Shown here in pieces: positions 10,552 to 22,500 of a DNA stretch of 64,000 bases; the stretch's first letter is position 1; each line of letters begins with the position of its first letter. Both the position numbers and the translations under genes were made by a program. The stretch spans positions 992,001-1,056,000 of the forward strand of contig OW051473.1 of the NCBI GenBank assembly GCA_932521025.1, in the 5' to 3' direction. Under the pieces are notes generated by a model that saw nothing but the letters and a program-made list of their open reading frames with translations, ran no database searches and was not told the DNA's origin. Origin of the DNA: Oscheius onirici (lineage: Eukaryota > Nematoda > Chromadorea > Rhabditida > Rhabditidae).

Positions 10552-11731
10552 CTCCTTTTCGATAGGTCGAGAGAAAGCAATATTTATGGCCAAGAATGGT
10601 CATCTCTTGTACCTTTGAAAAAAAAAGCTCAGACGCTTTGCAGTGTTTACGAGCAGGCGACTGTTACTGAATATTTGAGAATAAGAAAAACTCTCCATGG
10701 TCAGACTGATAACGGAGCCCTCTTCGAATAACTTATGCAAAATGTTCAGATTCCTTTTTAGAAGTTGACTCCAAGAAATCATCTCGTTTACAAATCCGAT
10801 TCACTCTGCTATTTCAAAGGGCGGAGTATCTCCGACGGCCGAACAGACAACCAATTGTTCCGCTCCCGCTGTCCAGTCTTTTCACATTGTATGCTGCCCA
10901 ATGTCGAAAATACGTTTGGATATCTTTCCCTGAAATATTTCGAACAACGTTTGATGTAACTTATGGGTTAATTCGTCAAACTGAAATAGGTACTTAGTGA
11001 ACAACAACATTTATGAATTTTTTGCATCGAAAAATTTGAATAAGTCGTTCACTTAGGCGTATCAAGTTTACTTGCCACACTTTTTCAATTTTTCATTTCA
11101 TTTTCGCGTTAAAAATGAACCTCAAACTTTTGGCAGTGCCATAAAAAATGGACTGAAGGCAGGGCTCCCACCGCGATAAGCCAGTCTATTTTTGCTCAAT
11201 CGAGTTGGCAGGCCGCCAATTTTTGCTAGAAGGTTTGGAAAACCCTAACTAGGGGTTCTGTACAAGACGTATCTTGGCATATTTTGATGTAACTGCAATA
11301 AATCACAACGTTTATCCTTCAAAAGTTGTTTTCACATGTAGTAAAAAAAATCATCAGAACTGTGAGATAAAGCAAGACAATCAAGAAAGTTTGTGCTCTT
11401 TCTCGATAAAATTGCTGCTAATCATGATTTCCATGTCCATAGGCAAAGATTTCAGCTTTTGACATATACTAACATAACCCTGATTCAGTAACCATTTTGG
11501 AGCTAAAACTGACAACAAACGGTAAAAACACACTTTATCATTTTTGTGTCTACATTTTTCAATTGACTATTTTTAAACGTCTTCAGATCTTTATAGAAAA
11601 AATAATACTTGACATATCACAAGAGTCAAAATGGAATCACAAAATAATGGATGTACAACGATATATACAGAGCTGACATGGTCATATAGACAGGGAAGTA
11701 CTGGGAAACACGGAATAAGTACAGAAAATGG

Positions 11732-14334
11732 TCACGGAATGGGCTGCTTTTCGGGCAAGGGACCAGCTTGTTGGTTACTGGAACCGGCTCCAAATGGCGT
11801 ATATGCCGGAGGAAGGTCTCCGCTCGGAACTCCAGGGTACGGCGGGGCCACGGAAGAAGCATACTGCTGGGGCTGAGGAGGTAGGGTCCAGCCCTGAAAA
11901 ATGAAATTTGTACTACAGAACGAACTGATAGCTCACCTGTCCAGGCGGAGGACCCTGAGCGGGAACGGGGGCAATTCCGGCGTATGGAGGAGGCTTGTCG
12001 CAAACGAATACGCCACCACCTGAAAAAAAAAATTGTTAGCGTTTACAGCTCAAAGAACAAAATGAATAAAAAATAAAGTATAACTCACTTGGTGGCTGTT
12101 CAGGAAAGACATTAACTGGTGCCTGGAAACCAGCGTAACAGCCTCCTTGAGGCATGTAGTAGTTTGCCGGAGCAGCAAAGTAGGCTCCCGGAGCCGAGTA
12201 CATGGGAGGGGCAGAGTCGAATCGAGTGTTCTTTGCTGAAAAATGCTTTAAAACAACAGAAGCTGTCGGTCCTTTGGAGCAGCTTGAACTGCCAAGTGGA
12301 GCCCTGTTTTTGTACAGCGTCTAGCTGTGCAACAGCTCTCAAATATTTTTCAGAAGCTTATATCTTGAATAGTGTTTTAAGACATTAAACGCGGAAAACT
12401 AGAAAACTTTAAATAATACTCACCCATGGCATTGGCTCTGAGAAGAGCTTGGCCGAATTCTATGCATCCACCTTTGGGGAAGCTCATTTTCCAGTCCACC
12501 AATCCTTGAAAGTTGTCGCCTTGAAGAGCCTGGATTCCTCCCTGAAAGCAGTTCTTGGTGAAAACTCGAGTGAACAATTTACCTTCAAGTAGTTGGCACC
12601 AAGCAGCGGCTGCTCCAGCTTGACACTTTCCAACATAGCAAAGGGAAGAGCAAAGCTTTTGAGTTCCTCCTTGTGGCTTCCGTTCATGAAGATTATCTAT
12701 AAAAAGATGTTTAATTATATTTTTAACAATACTAATTTTATTACAGTAATTTTTGGTGTTTACCTTTCTTATACCCGTATTCCTACCGCGTCTCAGTACC
12801 CAAGTTCGAGTGTAGAAGACTTTTAGCATACGATACATTCTGAAATCTGCTGGGCGGTTTTCTAGCTCAAGAGGAAAAAAGAAGATGAGTCATGGTACAT
12901 GACAAACTGCTTCTGATAAGTTTTATGCATCGCGTCATTCAAAAAATGATTGCGAGCTCAAAAAGGTTGCGAACAAAGTGTCAGGAGTTGAAGTAAGCAA
13001 ACAAATAGGCGGCATAATCCGCACTCCGAACTCGTCGCTATGGCAACGGATAAATGGATCTTAGCAAAAATAGTTTAAAAAAGTAAATCCCTTGAACTAA
13101 TGAAACAGTTTCGTCTATAAGCGAAACTAGGCTTTGTGCAATTTCGAGTTTATCAATAAGTGATAATTTTTCAGAAGTGCTAAACGTATTCTATTTTTGA
13201 CCCAAAAGAGAAAATATTAGGATTTCTAGTCCGAAAAACTAACGGAAATAACATGAAAATTCGGTCTTTCGATTTCAATTTCCACTTCCCAATCTGAGCA
13301 GTTTCGCCATCGCCGCAGCCGCGTTCAAAACATGCGATCAGCTGACTGACGTCTCTCGATTTTCGCAATATGTTTGCTTTTGAAGAAAAGGTAATATATA
13401 AATACTTGGACTACAGAGATAGTCCGGAGTAGAAAGTAAAGGGAAGTTGTGCCGTGCTGGGTCGATAAGCATTTTAGCGCACACGTCGCAAAATTGAGGT
13501 CAACAAGAAGCATGAGTGCATAGAAAAAGTGGAAAAATCGGCTATTTAGACTGCCTATAGAATGAAGGTAATGCTGGAAGATAGGAATTCGGCGACAATA
13601 CTTCATGTAGAAAATGGTGAAGCAGAAACGCTTTAGAGAACTTTCGAAACATAGTCTGCCCGTTGTTCAATGAGATCGCGCGATTCTCTCGTTTCTAAAA
13701 ATTCAATTCTGTCTGTCTGTAAAGACTGCAGAGAATTTCCAATAGTAATCTATTCACCCAGTTTGCCTAGATCTCGTCAAATCCTGAGATTCGACGCGTT
13801 TTCAACAGCTATCGGCAGGGTAATGCCAACAAAATTGTTCGGCTCGGTTCGCTCTCTGTTCGCTCTTAAGATCTGTTCCAAAGATATGTGTTCTTCGTTT
13901 CTTCGTTTTTGCAGAATTTTGAACAGTTTTGGTGGTAATCAGAAGTAAAACTTCCTAGGCAGTACAAATAAAGGCTGAGTTTATGGAAGTAATAGAGCTT
14001 ATGTTGAACAATTATGCTACCCACCAATATTGGCTGTTTCGCCAACATTTTCATACCTGAAACTACAAAAAAAAACAGAGAAAAAGTACTTACGCGATGA
14101 GTTGTCAAGTATAGAGATCCAGTCTTCTTTCCCTTGAAGGCAGAATGGTTGTTTCCCTCGAAACTCATTTTGACAGAGGATGTGTACAGAAGAATCCTGA
14201 AAAGTGTGTTAGAAAATATAAACCTTGAGTAAAATATAAAATTATGAAATTCGAATTTCAATAGTTACTCACATTTCTCCATTATAAATCAAGACTCCAC
14301 GGCCATCGGGAGTATGAGAAGCGTTAAGAGACAT
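11732..14334 (-). CDS. WBP2-like GRAM-domain protein with PPxY motifs
   Basis: Exons are 14273-14334, 14094-14196, 12583-12696, 12424-12541, 12089-12235, 11937-12019 and 11732-11893, giving 262 residues, almost the length of vertebrate WBP2 (about 261). It starts MSLNASHTPDGRGVLIYNGE and has the GRAM-type N-terminal half: FKGKKTGSLYLTTHR, IIFMNGSHKEELKSFALPF, GANYLKGGIQ, and FPKGGCIEFGQALL. The Pro/Tyr/Gln-rich tail holds WW-ligand motifs PPPYAG, PPYPG and PPAYTP. WBP2 proteins are adaptors and transcriptional co-activators that bind WW-domain proteins such as YAP/TAZ-type factors and Nedd4-family ligases; the binding partners here are inferred. Intron 2 (12697-14093) is unusually large, about 1.4 kb, and I see nothing recognisable inside it. 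Confidence 0.93.
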
Positions 14335-15088
14335 TTTCACAGAGAGGATAGAGTCGAAATGCCTCCTATCGGTCCGCACAGTGGGCAGTTTCTATCGATT
14401 GTGTGTGTTGCGGCTATGAGTCGACGGCCTTTGGAATGACGTCAGGCTGCCCGGACGGCAAGCGGGCGACAAACAAGAGGCGGCGGAATTGAGAGGGACT
14501 GATACCTGATGAAATTCATTCGTTGAAAACAAGAGTGTCAAGAATGAATAGGAATAAAGGTGAGACAGAAACTATAAGATTTACGAGTTTTTCAAATTAA
14601 ATTTCTGTGGTTTTAGGGTCATATTTTCATAGTTTCAACCCTAGCATTAAAGTTAGTTCCATGTCATTAAAATCCTAGTTCCGTGGCATTAAACTCTAAA
14701 ACAGCTTTTTTGGTTAATCAGCATGGCCATAAGATAAGTCTAGAGCGGCCGAGGAGCTTGTAGAAACTCCTTCACTGGAGTGGGAAAATGTAGTGGGAAA
14801 GTGTTATTTTGACACTAACAGCAAAGGCCATCTTCAAAACAACGGCAGCGGTTACCAACCATATGATTGCTATATTTTCAATAAATCTTCAACTACTAAG
14901 TTTCAGATAGAGCAGAGGTAGTGCCAGAACAGCATCTCCTCCAAAAAAGAGCAGTGCCGAAAAAAGAGTTAAAAATAGTTTAAAAAACTTCTTTATTTGT
15001 ATTGGTCTAAAATAGCATCAAGCGTAGATATCTGATCCAGATCAACCGACATCACATATTGCAAAACTTTTTCTTCGGCGTGAACAAT

Positions 15089-16160
15089 CTATTCTTTTTT
15101 GAAGGTTTCATATGCCTCTGTCGTAAACTTCGTCACTATTTTGGAGCATGGAAGTTTTTCTTGTCTGATCAGATTATCGTAAAGCTTGATGATGCTGTTT
15201 TTTAGCTGTAAAAACAAAGTTTTATTGGAGACTTGACTCACATTGATCAGAAAAACCATGCAGATAATGTGATTCATCAACTTTCCAAGTTACAAATGAA
15301 CGTTTCGCAACAGTTCCAACTCGGTTTCTTGATCGTGGCAGTCTTTTTCTTTGTATAATTCGTTCAATTTACGCTCAGTGTAGTCAAACGATTTTACCCA
15401 ACGTTCACCTGAATTGATTGAGTGAAAACAAAATTACATGGTTCTGCCGTTTTTTAGCGACACAAGATTTGGAAATGTGACTTCTGGATAACAAGTATAA
15501 ATTCACCTTGCAGCTCCGAATATTATCTGCTTGCATTCCAGTACTCTTCGCGATCTGGTTCGTTTATCTTCTGCAAGCACTTTTATTTTTCTTGATCGTG
15601 GCATCTTTTTGGGATGGTTTGGATGCTTATCAAAACAAAATATTTGCCACAATAAAATGATTTGGCGAGAATTATATAAAGAAAAATAACTTTCCACAGC
15701 CACAGCTCCTCCAATAATTGTACCAAATCCGCCAACAGTTGCAACCCCCACCAACGAGCACGGCACCAATTGCTACTTGAGGGAAAGCCACCATAAGTGC
15801 GCCTCCGGCCACAGTTACTGCAATTCCGCCTATATGACACCGCCCAATTCCACTTTTGCACACACATCTTGATGCTTCTCAGCTTCCTCTTTTTTGGTTT
15901 TCATCTCTATATATTTTGCTTCGGCCTTAATTTTTCCCATTTCTACAGAAAGCTATATCTGACCTTGTCCTTTTCTTTAATTGTAAGGATAAACTCTTTT
16001 CTGGAATGTTCCACTTTTTCTCTAGCCTCAATAAGCTCATTGTTGAGTGCTTTCATTCTCTCTTCTGCAGCGGATCTCGATACACACATTATTTGAGTTT
16101 CTTGGGCAGTAGCAGTGAGCTATATCTTTGGTATATTACGAAATACAGCTCTTGTTTGAA
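15089..16160 (-). pseudogene. Coiled-coil / glycine-zipper protein gene, broken
   Basis: Reading down the minus strand, segments are protein-like but lie in changing frames. They are a charged helix (RSAAEERMKALNNELIEARE), a second helix (KAEAKYIEMKTKKEEAEKHQ), a long Gly/Ala/Val segment (GGIAVTVAGGALMVAF, then VATVGGFGTIIGGAVAV), then a helix (DYTERKLNELYKEKDC) and a C-terminal exon (NSIIKLYDNLIRQEKLPC) ending at 15089. Breaks are a frame change near 15943-15963, a surplus G in the five-G run near 15743, and an in-frame TAA at 15290-15292. The layout of long helices around a hydrophobic glycine-zipper hairpin suggests a membrane-inserting helical protein, but I do not recognise the family. 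The breaks argue for a pseudogene or uncorrected sequence errors. Confidence 0.45.
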
Positions 16161-16398
16161 ATTTATAGGATTGTTTTAGCTTTTTAGGGAACAATTTGGG
16201 CAAATTTTAACCGAATTTAGTTTTACAGAAGGGACTTACAAGATTGTCCAGTAAAGGTTAATAAAATACGATTTTTACGTCGACCGTGACGGCGTGAGCG
16301 TCTTGTTCGAAGATAGTTAGGCAACCTCATTACTGGAAGAAAAGTTGTTTACATTGAGTCAAGCGCTGAGAAAAGTAGCTCTTATCTAATAGTCACAG

Positions 16399-16872
16399 GC
16401 GAGGACTAAATCTCTCCAAGTTTTTCTCTGCTGTGCGAACTCTTGTTGCTGATTCGGTCACCGACACTTTGAACAGATATGTCAAGGAACAGAACATTGC
16501 TCTACGCTCCCCTGGTAAAGCAATGCTACAAAAAATTCTTCTTCGCACAGCTATAAAAGGTTGTGGACTTATTCTTCACGTCATTTATGGGACAGCAAGT
16601 TACCAAGCAATCTCTGATAAGTAGGTTAATTTACGCATCCGTTGATCAATAATGCTTTTAGATTTGTTTTCAACAAGATTGGAGATGTCGACAAATATCT
16701 TGCCTACACCCTTCAAGACGCCGACCGTGAGCGCATGAGACTCGACGTTGAATATGAAAACCAAAGCAACATTGTTTTGGGACTTATCGAAGAAGAGAAA
16801 AAGAAAGCTTTGGGCGAAATCGAGAGCACTACGGCTGATTACATTGGCAAGCTGACTATCACCGAAATTTAG
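16399..16872 (+). CDS. Unrecognised helical protein, 3' exons
   Basis: Two exons join in frame: 16399-16620 (acceptor GTCACAG) and 16662-16872 (donor GTAGGT, acceptor CTTTTAG). They read NLSKFFSAVRTLVADSV, a hydrophobic IKGCGLILHVIYGTASY stretch, then a charged helix (DADRERMRLDVEYENQSN, EEEKKKALGEIE) and a stop at 16870. The first exon begins in mid-codon, so at least one upstream exon is missing from my model. A stretch reading KYDFYVDRDGVSVLFED at about 16266-16317 could belong to it, but its phase does not fit. It is divergent from the broken gene at 15089-16160. Function is unknown. Confidence 0.45.
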
Positions 16873-17236
16873 TCCTCTTTGTTTAATGAAACTTTTCTGT
16901 TGCCTGGTTTCCAAGTTCACATTTGCTTTTCAAGGTATCAGCGCCGTTCGGATTGGCAACATGTTCACCCATGTGTTGATATCAGACATGCTGTAAGATC
17001 CGCGGTGTCATTTATTTCGGTATATACAGCTGTTCTTGGCGCCTGTTTGATGGCACCAACAGATCCTCGACTCAGACAGAATGTCTGCGGGGAGGTCTAC
17101 TAGACTTTAAACACTGCCGAGTGCGAAGCTATAATTCGTTGATCAGACAGATGTTGGTCTGACGTTCGAGCAAAAAAATAAGTAAAAAGAGCCACCTCCG
17201 CAAATGATCTGGACTCACTGAAGTGCTACCGTATCG

Positions 17237-17259
17237 CACCCCGCGCTCCGCGCGGGGTG
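17237..17259. other. GC-rich perfect hairpin
   Basis: CACCCCGCGC and GCGCGGGGTG form a perfect 10-bp stem around a 3-base loop in otherwise AT-rich DNA. The flanking 16873-18244 shows only short, unsupported reading frames, one of which (16879-17103) overlaps a short GISAVRIGNMFTHVL reading. Confidence 0.6.
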
Positions 17260-18244
17260 GATTTGGCTTTGCATTTGGCTTTCTGATAAACTCCGCAAAA
17301 AAAGAACAAAAGTTTTCAGGATATCGTTTCTTTTCTTCACCTTTGAGGCATGTCATTTGGTCAGAACAATGATGGATTACGGTTTCATACTGTTCAAATT
17401 CTATTCCAGCTTAATATTTCTGATGATGTTCAAAAGGCTTGTTTGTTCCGGGTCCTTAACCGAAGTTAAGAAGCACGTGCTATCGACGCTCGAACAGGGC
17501 TGCTGTCTGTCCAAAACTAATGATAATGACCGTGATTACAGCATAGTCTAGAGCTATCAGAGAGTAGGGCTGTCGTCAACAGAAGACACCAAACAACTAA
17601 TTGTTCCCTATTGAGATCATCAGTAAGATACAAAGAGTGTTAGAGTCTTAAATTGTACGATGAGCCAGCTGCAGGGCTTTTTATAACAAACAGAATAATC
17701 CTCTCTTACTAAAACGCTAAGGTCGCCTGAAGTGTACTTCAAACTTTTCAACCCCTATGCACTGTCAAAATGCGAATCTGAGTCTGACTGTTTTATCGAA
17801 ATTTTGCGAGGAATCCGTCCATTTACCGAAATAATCCAATTTTGCCTGTCGAGAAATTAGACAACAATTACGTTTGAACTTGGAAAAGCTTGGAAAGTTC
17901 TATTACTGTTGTAGGGGTACGAAATGGGGTACGACGTCGTCAGACGACGAAGTCGGCTGGTCTAAACTATTAAAAGGCTGTGGTGTCTGTGGCTGACTCT
18001 ATGTGCTTGTCTGTTAGTCCATGGCCACGAGATTTGTCGTGATAAGTTAGAATTTTTTGAACTTGGAGTTTTTACAGACTTTCGCCAAGTATGAAGCTTG
18101 AGTGATAGGTTGAAAACTGTGACACTAAGACACCGATGAAGTCGTCTGGTTCACTTGAATGAAACCGTGAAATTTGAATGTTTATGACACACCGAACATC
18201 TATGACAAAAAATATGACAGCTAACAACTAGGAGATCTAAGAAT

Positions 18245-19084
18245 CTAGTATCCACCATTCAGATCATACACCTTTGAACCGTAAAGCCATTTGTACTCTT
18301 TCTTGAAGAGATCATCACCATATCCAAAATATGGATAACGATTATGATGGGTTGGGATATGAGGATGAGCTACCACAGTATAGACTACGGGCTTTGGAGC
18401 GGTTGTCGAAGGAAGTTCTGTTGTAGTTGTGGTGCTTGGTGGAGGAGGAGGCGTAGTAGACGTTGTAGTCGAGGTCTTGTCTGAGAAGAACACGTCAACC
18501 AGACTGGCTCTCCTGCGATAGGCAAATGCATACCAGAAAGGGGTTTCTGGCTGTAGAGTACGGAAACGATCATCCGGTCTTTTCCAAAGATTGGACTGAA
18601 AACTGAAGATTGGCCCGTTTTATGAATGTTTCGAAAATTTTTGAAACTAAGAAATTTTGTTAAAATTGGGTAAATAATTTCGTCTCAACGTTAAAGTACC
18701 ACACAAAGCAAGCGCTTTGTTTGAAAGGTTTGCCAAATGAATATGATTCATGCAGAGGAACGAAAGCGGATCGCCATTTGGTGGTACATAACCGGTGCAT
18801 AATTTTATACTGCAAATTTTTCACATGGTTTAAACACCAAAAACCGAAAACAATATTCGAGCTATCAAAATGGCGGCGTGTATTTCCGTTTTTATAGCTG
18901 TTGCCTCAATGCTTTTTTTCTAGTAAAATACGCTTTACTTTACAAAAAACTTTACAAAATTTAGCTCAATATACTGTATTTAGTCTTTTTCGATAGCAAA
19001 AGATAAATCTACCTCTTGAACAGGTTTGCTACATGATATCCATATCAGGCTTGGGAGTAGACAAAGAAGAGAACAAAGAAGCAT
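18245..19084 (-). CDS. Small secreted Thr/Pro-rich protein
   Basis: Two exons (19013-19084 and 18245-18595) join in phase 0 to give 140 residues. Exon 1, MLLCSLLCLLPSLIWIS, is a signal peptide. Exon 2 has a basic/aromatic segment (PFWYAFAYRRRASLVDVF), a low-complexity TTTSTTPPPPPSTTTTT linker suited to O-glycosylation, and a Tyr/His-rich end (HHNRYPYFGYGDD, KWLYGSKVYDLNGGY). It fits a secreted matrix or cuticle-associated peptide. I know no named family for it. The 417-nt intron is long for its size. The region 19085-19577 holds no supported gene; an 11-bp inverted match (TGGGTCAGCC near 19146 and GGCTGACCCA near 19341) is its only structure. Confidence 0.72.
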
Positions 19085-19577
19085 TGCAGAAGGTATGTTG
19101 CGATAGGCGAACGGCTACCTGATGAAGATTGAGTTGTAGCAACTGGTGGGTCAGCCTTTTTGTCTCTGAACAGGCGCAGCAATTAGAAGGCAGGGCGTTT
19201 TCCTGACCGGTAGGCCTTGATCAGCCCGGCACACACATTAATTTTACCCAGGAACACCGGTGGTTGTTTTGAAAATCGCGCGTGACAGGGTGCCTTATAC
19301 CACTGCAGTTGTTTACAGAAAGTGGACAATTAGGAACGCGGCTGACCCACAAATAACTCTTCTGCAGCTCAGCAAGTTGAGCCATAGATCGGGATATGGA
19401 ACAGAAAATCATCTGGGCCAAATAAACATAACTTTATCAATTCATCTTCTTTACAAAATAGCGTGAATTATAGACGGTTACAGTAACAAAGTACTACTCT
19501 AGAGATAGTCTGAGAAAAGGTGACACTAAAACAGATATTGGAAGAAACAGTATGACCAGATAGACGTGTGATTTAGA

Positions 19578-22500
19578 TTAATAGAGAGCAGTTCCTTCGT
19601 AAGAATGCGACTGAACTGATCGAAGACCGGCAGGACTTCGGAGAACGGCGAGAAGAGGGTGAATTAGCTCCTGAAGATCCCTGAAAAACTGCTCCAGACT
19701 GGCCATTCCGTGGGTAAAGAACAGATTGTGCTGCAGCTTGGTGATTCCTTTGGCTTCCGGCTCGAATCCGATGTTGTTCACCTGAACTCAGCGTTTTTAA
19801 AATTATTGTTTTTTACCTTGTAGTATTCAACGAAAGCGATGTTAGCCAGTGCCAAAGAGCGGATGGCAAGAGGCTGAGGAAGCGGCTCAGTGTGAGTGAT
19901 GATAGGCAGAACGTTGGTCTTCAAGTCATCTCCGAACATTCTCTTGACGGTAGCCAGTTCGTAGATGAAAGGCCAGCCGAGGTTGTCTTCATCGTGCTTC
20001 AAAACAATGGAGATGGCATCAAGACGGAATGCTCCAGCGTCGAAAAGTTCCTGGGAAAAGTGGACTATACTCATGTGCAAAAGTTTGACAACCCCCCTAG
20101 TTTTTTGGGGGTAAAATTTTTGGGGTAAAATTTTTGGGTAAAATTTTCTGGGGATTTGAAAGCACTAGAAATCGTTTGGTAATAGTCTCAAACCGCCAAA
20201 ACGTTTCTTCCGTTTGTACCTCAAAAACTAGAGGGTTGCCAAACTTTTGCACATGAGTATAAACTTGAAAAAATCATTGCTGTGTTTTTCATGCGCACCA
20301 AATAACAAAGAAAATGCATTGGAAATGTGTAGTCGCGTGTATAAAGACCTGACACTAGAGTTTACTTCTGGCATTACAAAAAATTTTGTCATTAACTTTC
20401 CCTTCAATTGTGGTCAAACTTGATAAGAAGTGATGTACTTCAACAAGCATTATTGGATTTCTGCGCTGGAAACCTCTTTTCTTACCTGTTCAAACCAGGC
20501 TTTGATGAGATTTGAGACAGTCTTGTTATTCTTCTCATCGACAACTCCGGGAGTATCAATGATAGTGACTGAGAAGGGAAGAATCGAGTTGTTGATGACG
20601 TAGGCAGTCAGTCCGACGGTCCTCTTGTGATCGTGGTCAAGAACAAATCTGAACCAAATCAATTGAATCAACATTTTCTTCTTACCGGAAATCATTTTCC
20701 TTCTTGACATCGTAAAGATAGTTCAACATGCTGTTGAGAGCAGACGTCTTTCCGGATCCGACAGGACCGAAAAGCAGAACACACTTGTCGTCTTCGGTCG
20801 GAAGAGAGTGTCCTCCAATGATAACCTTGTGAATCTTGCTGTTCTTTGAGTAGCCTTGAACAGTCTCCATGTGAGGAGCAACAAGGTTGAACTTTCCGAC
20901 ACGGCCAAGCTATAAAAATATTCTGTTGTATCTTGTTTAGAGGTTATGGAAACCAGTAGATAGCCTTTCCGAAGCCTATTCACTATTAAGGCTTTCTTAC
21001 TATTTGAGTTTCTTTTTGCTTAAATAAGCTAAATTTTGCCCAAGATATTATCACTTCCATGTAAACTTACCGACTGTCCGTGGCTGATCTGGTGCTGAGC
21101 GACTTCGCTGATGGTAGTTGGCTCCTCCTCGTAGATGGAAGTCTGACTAACCACTGAAAACCAAAACCTTATAAAATCACAAGAAAAATTACAATTAGCC
21201 GGAGTAAAAGTAGTGGTTGTAACAGTCGAAGAGCGGCTGTGATGGTGATGACCATTCTGGTGACTCGGATGGCTGCTGAGCGGAACAGCAGAGCTGCTCG
21301 AATGACGATGTCCGCTGCCGACATGACCGGTGGAGGACTGCGAGGTGACGCTGCTGTTGCGCTGGTTGTAGCCGTAACCGTTTCCGACCTTCAGCTGAGC
21401 CTCCTTGGCCAGGTTCTGCTGGCGACGGCGTTCGTTTTCGGCCTCCATGCGTTCAACCTGAAACAGAAAGTTCACATCTAATTTTTTTGATCAATTTGGA
21501 ACCTTACTACTAGGGATAAACTCTTTCCCTAATCTTTTGGAAAACTATATCGATATTACCCAAAAAAGGTTAAAAAAAGCCCCGAACTGTAAATAAAAAG
21601 TATAAAATGCTTAAGCACTTCTTATATTGTTTTGTGAAGTTATTTTGAAAAAGCAAAAATGATTTGGAGACATGGGGAATCGAACCCCAGCCCTCTCCCA
21701 TGCGAAGGGAGCGCTCTACCCCTGAGCTATGTCCCCCGCTCTGATGCACAGGAAAGACTTGATAGGCATGGTGGGGGAGAGGGGCTGGCTGCACTGTGCC
21801 TCCTTAATGGTTAAGGGGAAATGGTTTCTGAAGATTAATTCGCTATTTTGATTACCGCTTATTTGTTTTGAAAAACAAACCCTTCCTGTTTCTCAAAAAC
21901 AAAAGGCTTTTTCATAGAAAACAATGCTAACCTTCCCAAAAACACTACGGAAGTATCATTTTTAACTGTATCCTATTACGCTATGTTTCTGATAATGTTT
22001 GCAAATATAAAGTTACGGAAAAGGTAGGAAGATGTAGAAAGATTTCAAGAAAACTGTGGCGACAAAATGAGAAAGAGGGTTGGTCGAGAGCCTTATAAAC
22101 CATTGCCTTTTAAACATTTCTCGATCGTAGAAAAAAATCTATGACTCTTTATCCTACCTGAGCAGCAAGCTGAGCCTCTTTCTTGTGAGCGTCGGCGACT
22201 TCGCGGTTGAGTTGTTGCAGCTTGTAGGTTCCACCAGAATGAAGCGGCGCAACCGAACGAATTTGAGCGATGGGCTGACTTTTAACAGCCTGAATCAATG
22301 TTTTAATCAACGATTCCAATAAACAATGACTCACAATCTTCTTAGGGCGATTGTAAGCGACTTCGTTGTGATGAAGATCAATTTCTTGACCCTGGAATGT
22401 TAAGAATCTGGGCGGTAATGGTTAAATCTTACAGTGTAATGATCGTGATCATCGTGGACATCGAAGCCACCGTAGCGGGTCTCGGCAACTGAAGCCATAC

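Noticed and set aside
13670-14261. Open frames on both strands inside the large WBP2-like intron.
   Set aside because: They overlap the true exon 2 or have no protein-like features, and the intron is defined by in-phase exons on both sides.
19221-19466. Overlapping frames on both strands with an 11-bp inverted repeat nearby, suggesting a small transposon.
   Set aside because: No target-site duplication, no transposase signature, and the inverted repeats are too short.
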